A DNA stretch of 6,482 nucleotides from Falsiroseomonas sp044341625 (GTDB lineage Bacteria; Pseudomonadota; Alphaproteobacteria; Acetobacterales; Acetobacteraceae). Where the stretch lies: assembly GCA_044341625.1 (NCBI GenBank), contig JBIIRI010000180.1:1-6482 (forward strand), written 5' to 3'. Each line of letters begins with the position of its first letter. Within the stretch, counting starts at the first letter, position 1. The position numbers and the translations under genes are program-made. Below are positions 5,788 through 6,482 of the stretch, piece by piece. Under the pieces are notes generated by a model. It searched no databases. It was not told where the DNA came from and saw only the letters and a list, made by a program, of their open reading frames with translations.

Positions 5788-6482
5788 GTGGAGTCCATGC
5801 CCGACACCCCCACGCCCGACCCCGAGGCCGCGCGCTGGCAGGCGGTGCTGGCGCGCGATCCGGCCCCGGATTGCGGGGCCTTCCTCTATGCCGTGACGAC
5901 GCAGGGGGTGTTCTGCCGCCCCGGCTGCCCGTCTCGCGCGCCCCTGCGCCGCAACACGCGCTTCTTCGCCGATGCGGCGGGGGCGGAGGCCGCCGGCTTC
6001 CGCGCCTGCAAGCGCTGCGACCCGAAGGGCCAGCGCGCCGCGCTCCAGGCCGAGGCCGTGCGCGCCGCCTGCGCGATGATCGAGGCGGCGGAGGCCATGC
6101 CCTCCCTCGCTGCGCTGGCGCAGCGCGCGGGCTATGCGCGGCACCATTTCCTGCGCCTGTTCCGCGACATCACCGGCGTCACGCCGCGTTCCTACGCCGA
6201 AGGCGTGCGCGCGCGCCGCCTGCAGGCCGCCCTGGCCGAGGGCGATAGGGTTGCGGAGGCGGTGGCCGGCGCCGGCTTCGGCAGCGAATCGCGGGTCTAT
6301 GCGGCGCCGGGCCGCCTGCTCGGCATGACCCCCGGCGCGGCGCGTCGGGGCGGGGCGGGGGAGGTGATCCGCTTCGCCCATGCCGCCAGCGCCATGGGGC
6401 CGCTGCTGGTCGGCGCGACGGCGGCGGGCATCTGCTTCATCGGCTTCGCCGAGCCGCCGGAGGCGCTGGAAGGCGACCTCCG
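5788..6482 (+). CDS. ada: Ada: methylphosphotriester/O6-methylguanine methyltransferase and AraC-type activator, 5' part (3' end outside window)
   Basis: Ada repairs alkylated DNA by transferring methyl groups to its own cysteines and, once methylated at the N-terminal site, activates the adaptive-response genes. The frame is open to the window edge, giving about 231 residues. Counting from ATG 5797, the zinc-binding Ada domain has C40, C44, C71 and C74 in 'GVFCRPGCPSR' and 'GFRACKRCDP'; C40 corresponds to the methyl-accepting C38 of E. coli. An AraC-type helix-turn-helix pair follows (about 85-180): 'SLAALAQRAGYARHHFLRLFRDITGVTP', then 'AVAGAGFGSESRVY...LGMTPGAARRGG'. The sequence then enters the methyltransferase N-terminal part ('IRFAHAASAMGPLLVGATAAGICFIGF'). 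The PCHR active site would lie beyond the edge. GTG 5788 is preferred because AGGAG (5774-5778) lies nine bases upstream; ATG 5797 is the alternative and has only a close GGAG (5790-5793). Confidence 0.93.
   Translation, partial: MESMPDTPTPDPEAARWQAVLARDPAPDCGAFLYAVTTQGVFCRPGCPSRAPLRRNTRFFADAAGAEAAGFRACKRCDPKGQRAALQAEAVRAACAMIEAAEAMPSLAALAQRAGYARHHFLRLFRDITGVTPRSYAEGVRARRLQAALAEGDRVAEAVAGAGFGSESRVYAAPGRLLGMTPGAARRGGAGEVIRFAHAASAMGPLLVGATAAGICFIGFAEPPEALEGDL

Noticed and set aside
5763..6248. Plus-strand 161-codon frame overlapping ada, suggesting a frameshifted or broken gene
   Set aside because: The ada frame (from 5788) is uninterrupted to the window edge and carries all four zinc cysteines and both helix-turn-helix units; the other frame is a shadow.
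3839..6381. Two long overlapping minus-strand frames (601 and 588 codons) antisense to the Bug, TPR and ada genes
   Set aside because: Their translations are repetitive A/R/G/P runs without domains and cover three plus-strand genes with clear family signatures.
1..6482. CRISPR array, tRNA/rRNA genes, riboswitch, toxin-antitoxin or defence genes
   Set aside because: No regularly spaced direct repeats, cloverleaf-like segments or matching protein motifs were found; nearly all the sequence is occupied by the seven genes listed.

Overview
The window is very GC-rich, with strong GC bias at third codon positions. Its protein families fit an alphaproteobacterium: a three-subunit glycolate oxidase, a Bug-type periplasmic binding protein, a TPR protein with the alphaproteobacterial 'LEPRHFGAL' signature, and Ada. 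An Acetobacterales/Roseomonas-like host is my best guess, but it is inference from style and not from a marker gene.

Layout. Positions 1-359 hold the C-terminal end of glcD (glycolate oxidase FAD subunit). It overlaps by 4 bases (ATGA) with a complete glcE at 356-1543 (second FAD-binding subunit). A 178-base intergenic stretch follows, containing a compound GC-rich palindromic element (about 1559-1660). Next, on the minus strand, is a four-helix membrane protein of the DUF4239/bestrophin-like family (1722-2543). A 112-base divergent gap with nested inverted repeats separates it from glcF on the plus strand (2656-3987, iron-sulfur subunit). Downstream on the plus strand are a Bug/TctC-type substrate-binding protein (4034-5044), a small exported TPR protein (5097-5687) and the 5' part of ada (from 5788, running off the window).

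How they work together. GlcD, GlcE and GlcF form the membrane-associated glycolate dehydrogenase that oxidises glycolate to glyoxylate and passes electrons to the respiratory chain. Here the usual glcD-glcE-glcF run is broken between glcE and glcF by an oppositely oriented membrane-protein gene and a palindromic element, so glcF probably needs its own promoter. The Bug protein lies 46 bases after glcF and could be co-transcribed, but no TctA/TctB membrane partner is visible and its ligand is unknown. The TPR protein and Ada have no evident link to glycolate metabolism.

Overall this is an ordinary metabolic/housekeeping segment. I found no convincing new defence, mobile or RNA system. The most noteworthy points are the split glc locus, the compound palindrome in the glcE/DUF4239 gap and the nested inverted repeats upstream of glcF. 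No tRNA, rRNA, CRISPR array, transposase or integrase was seen.
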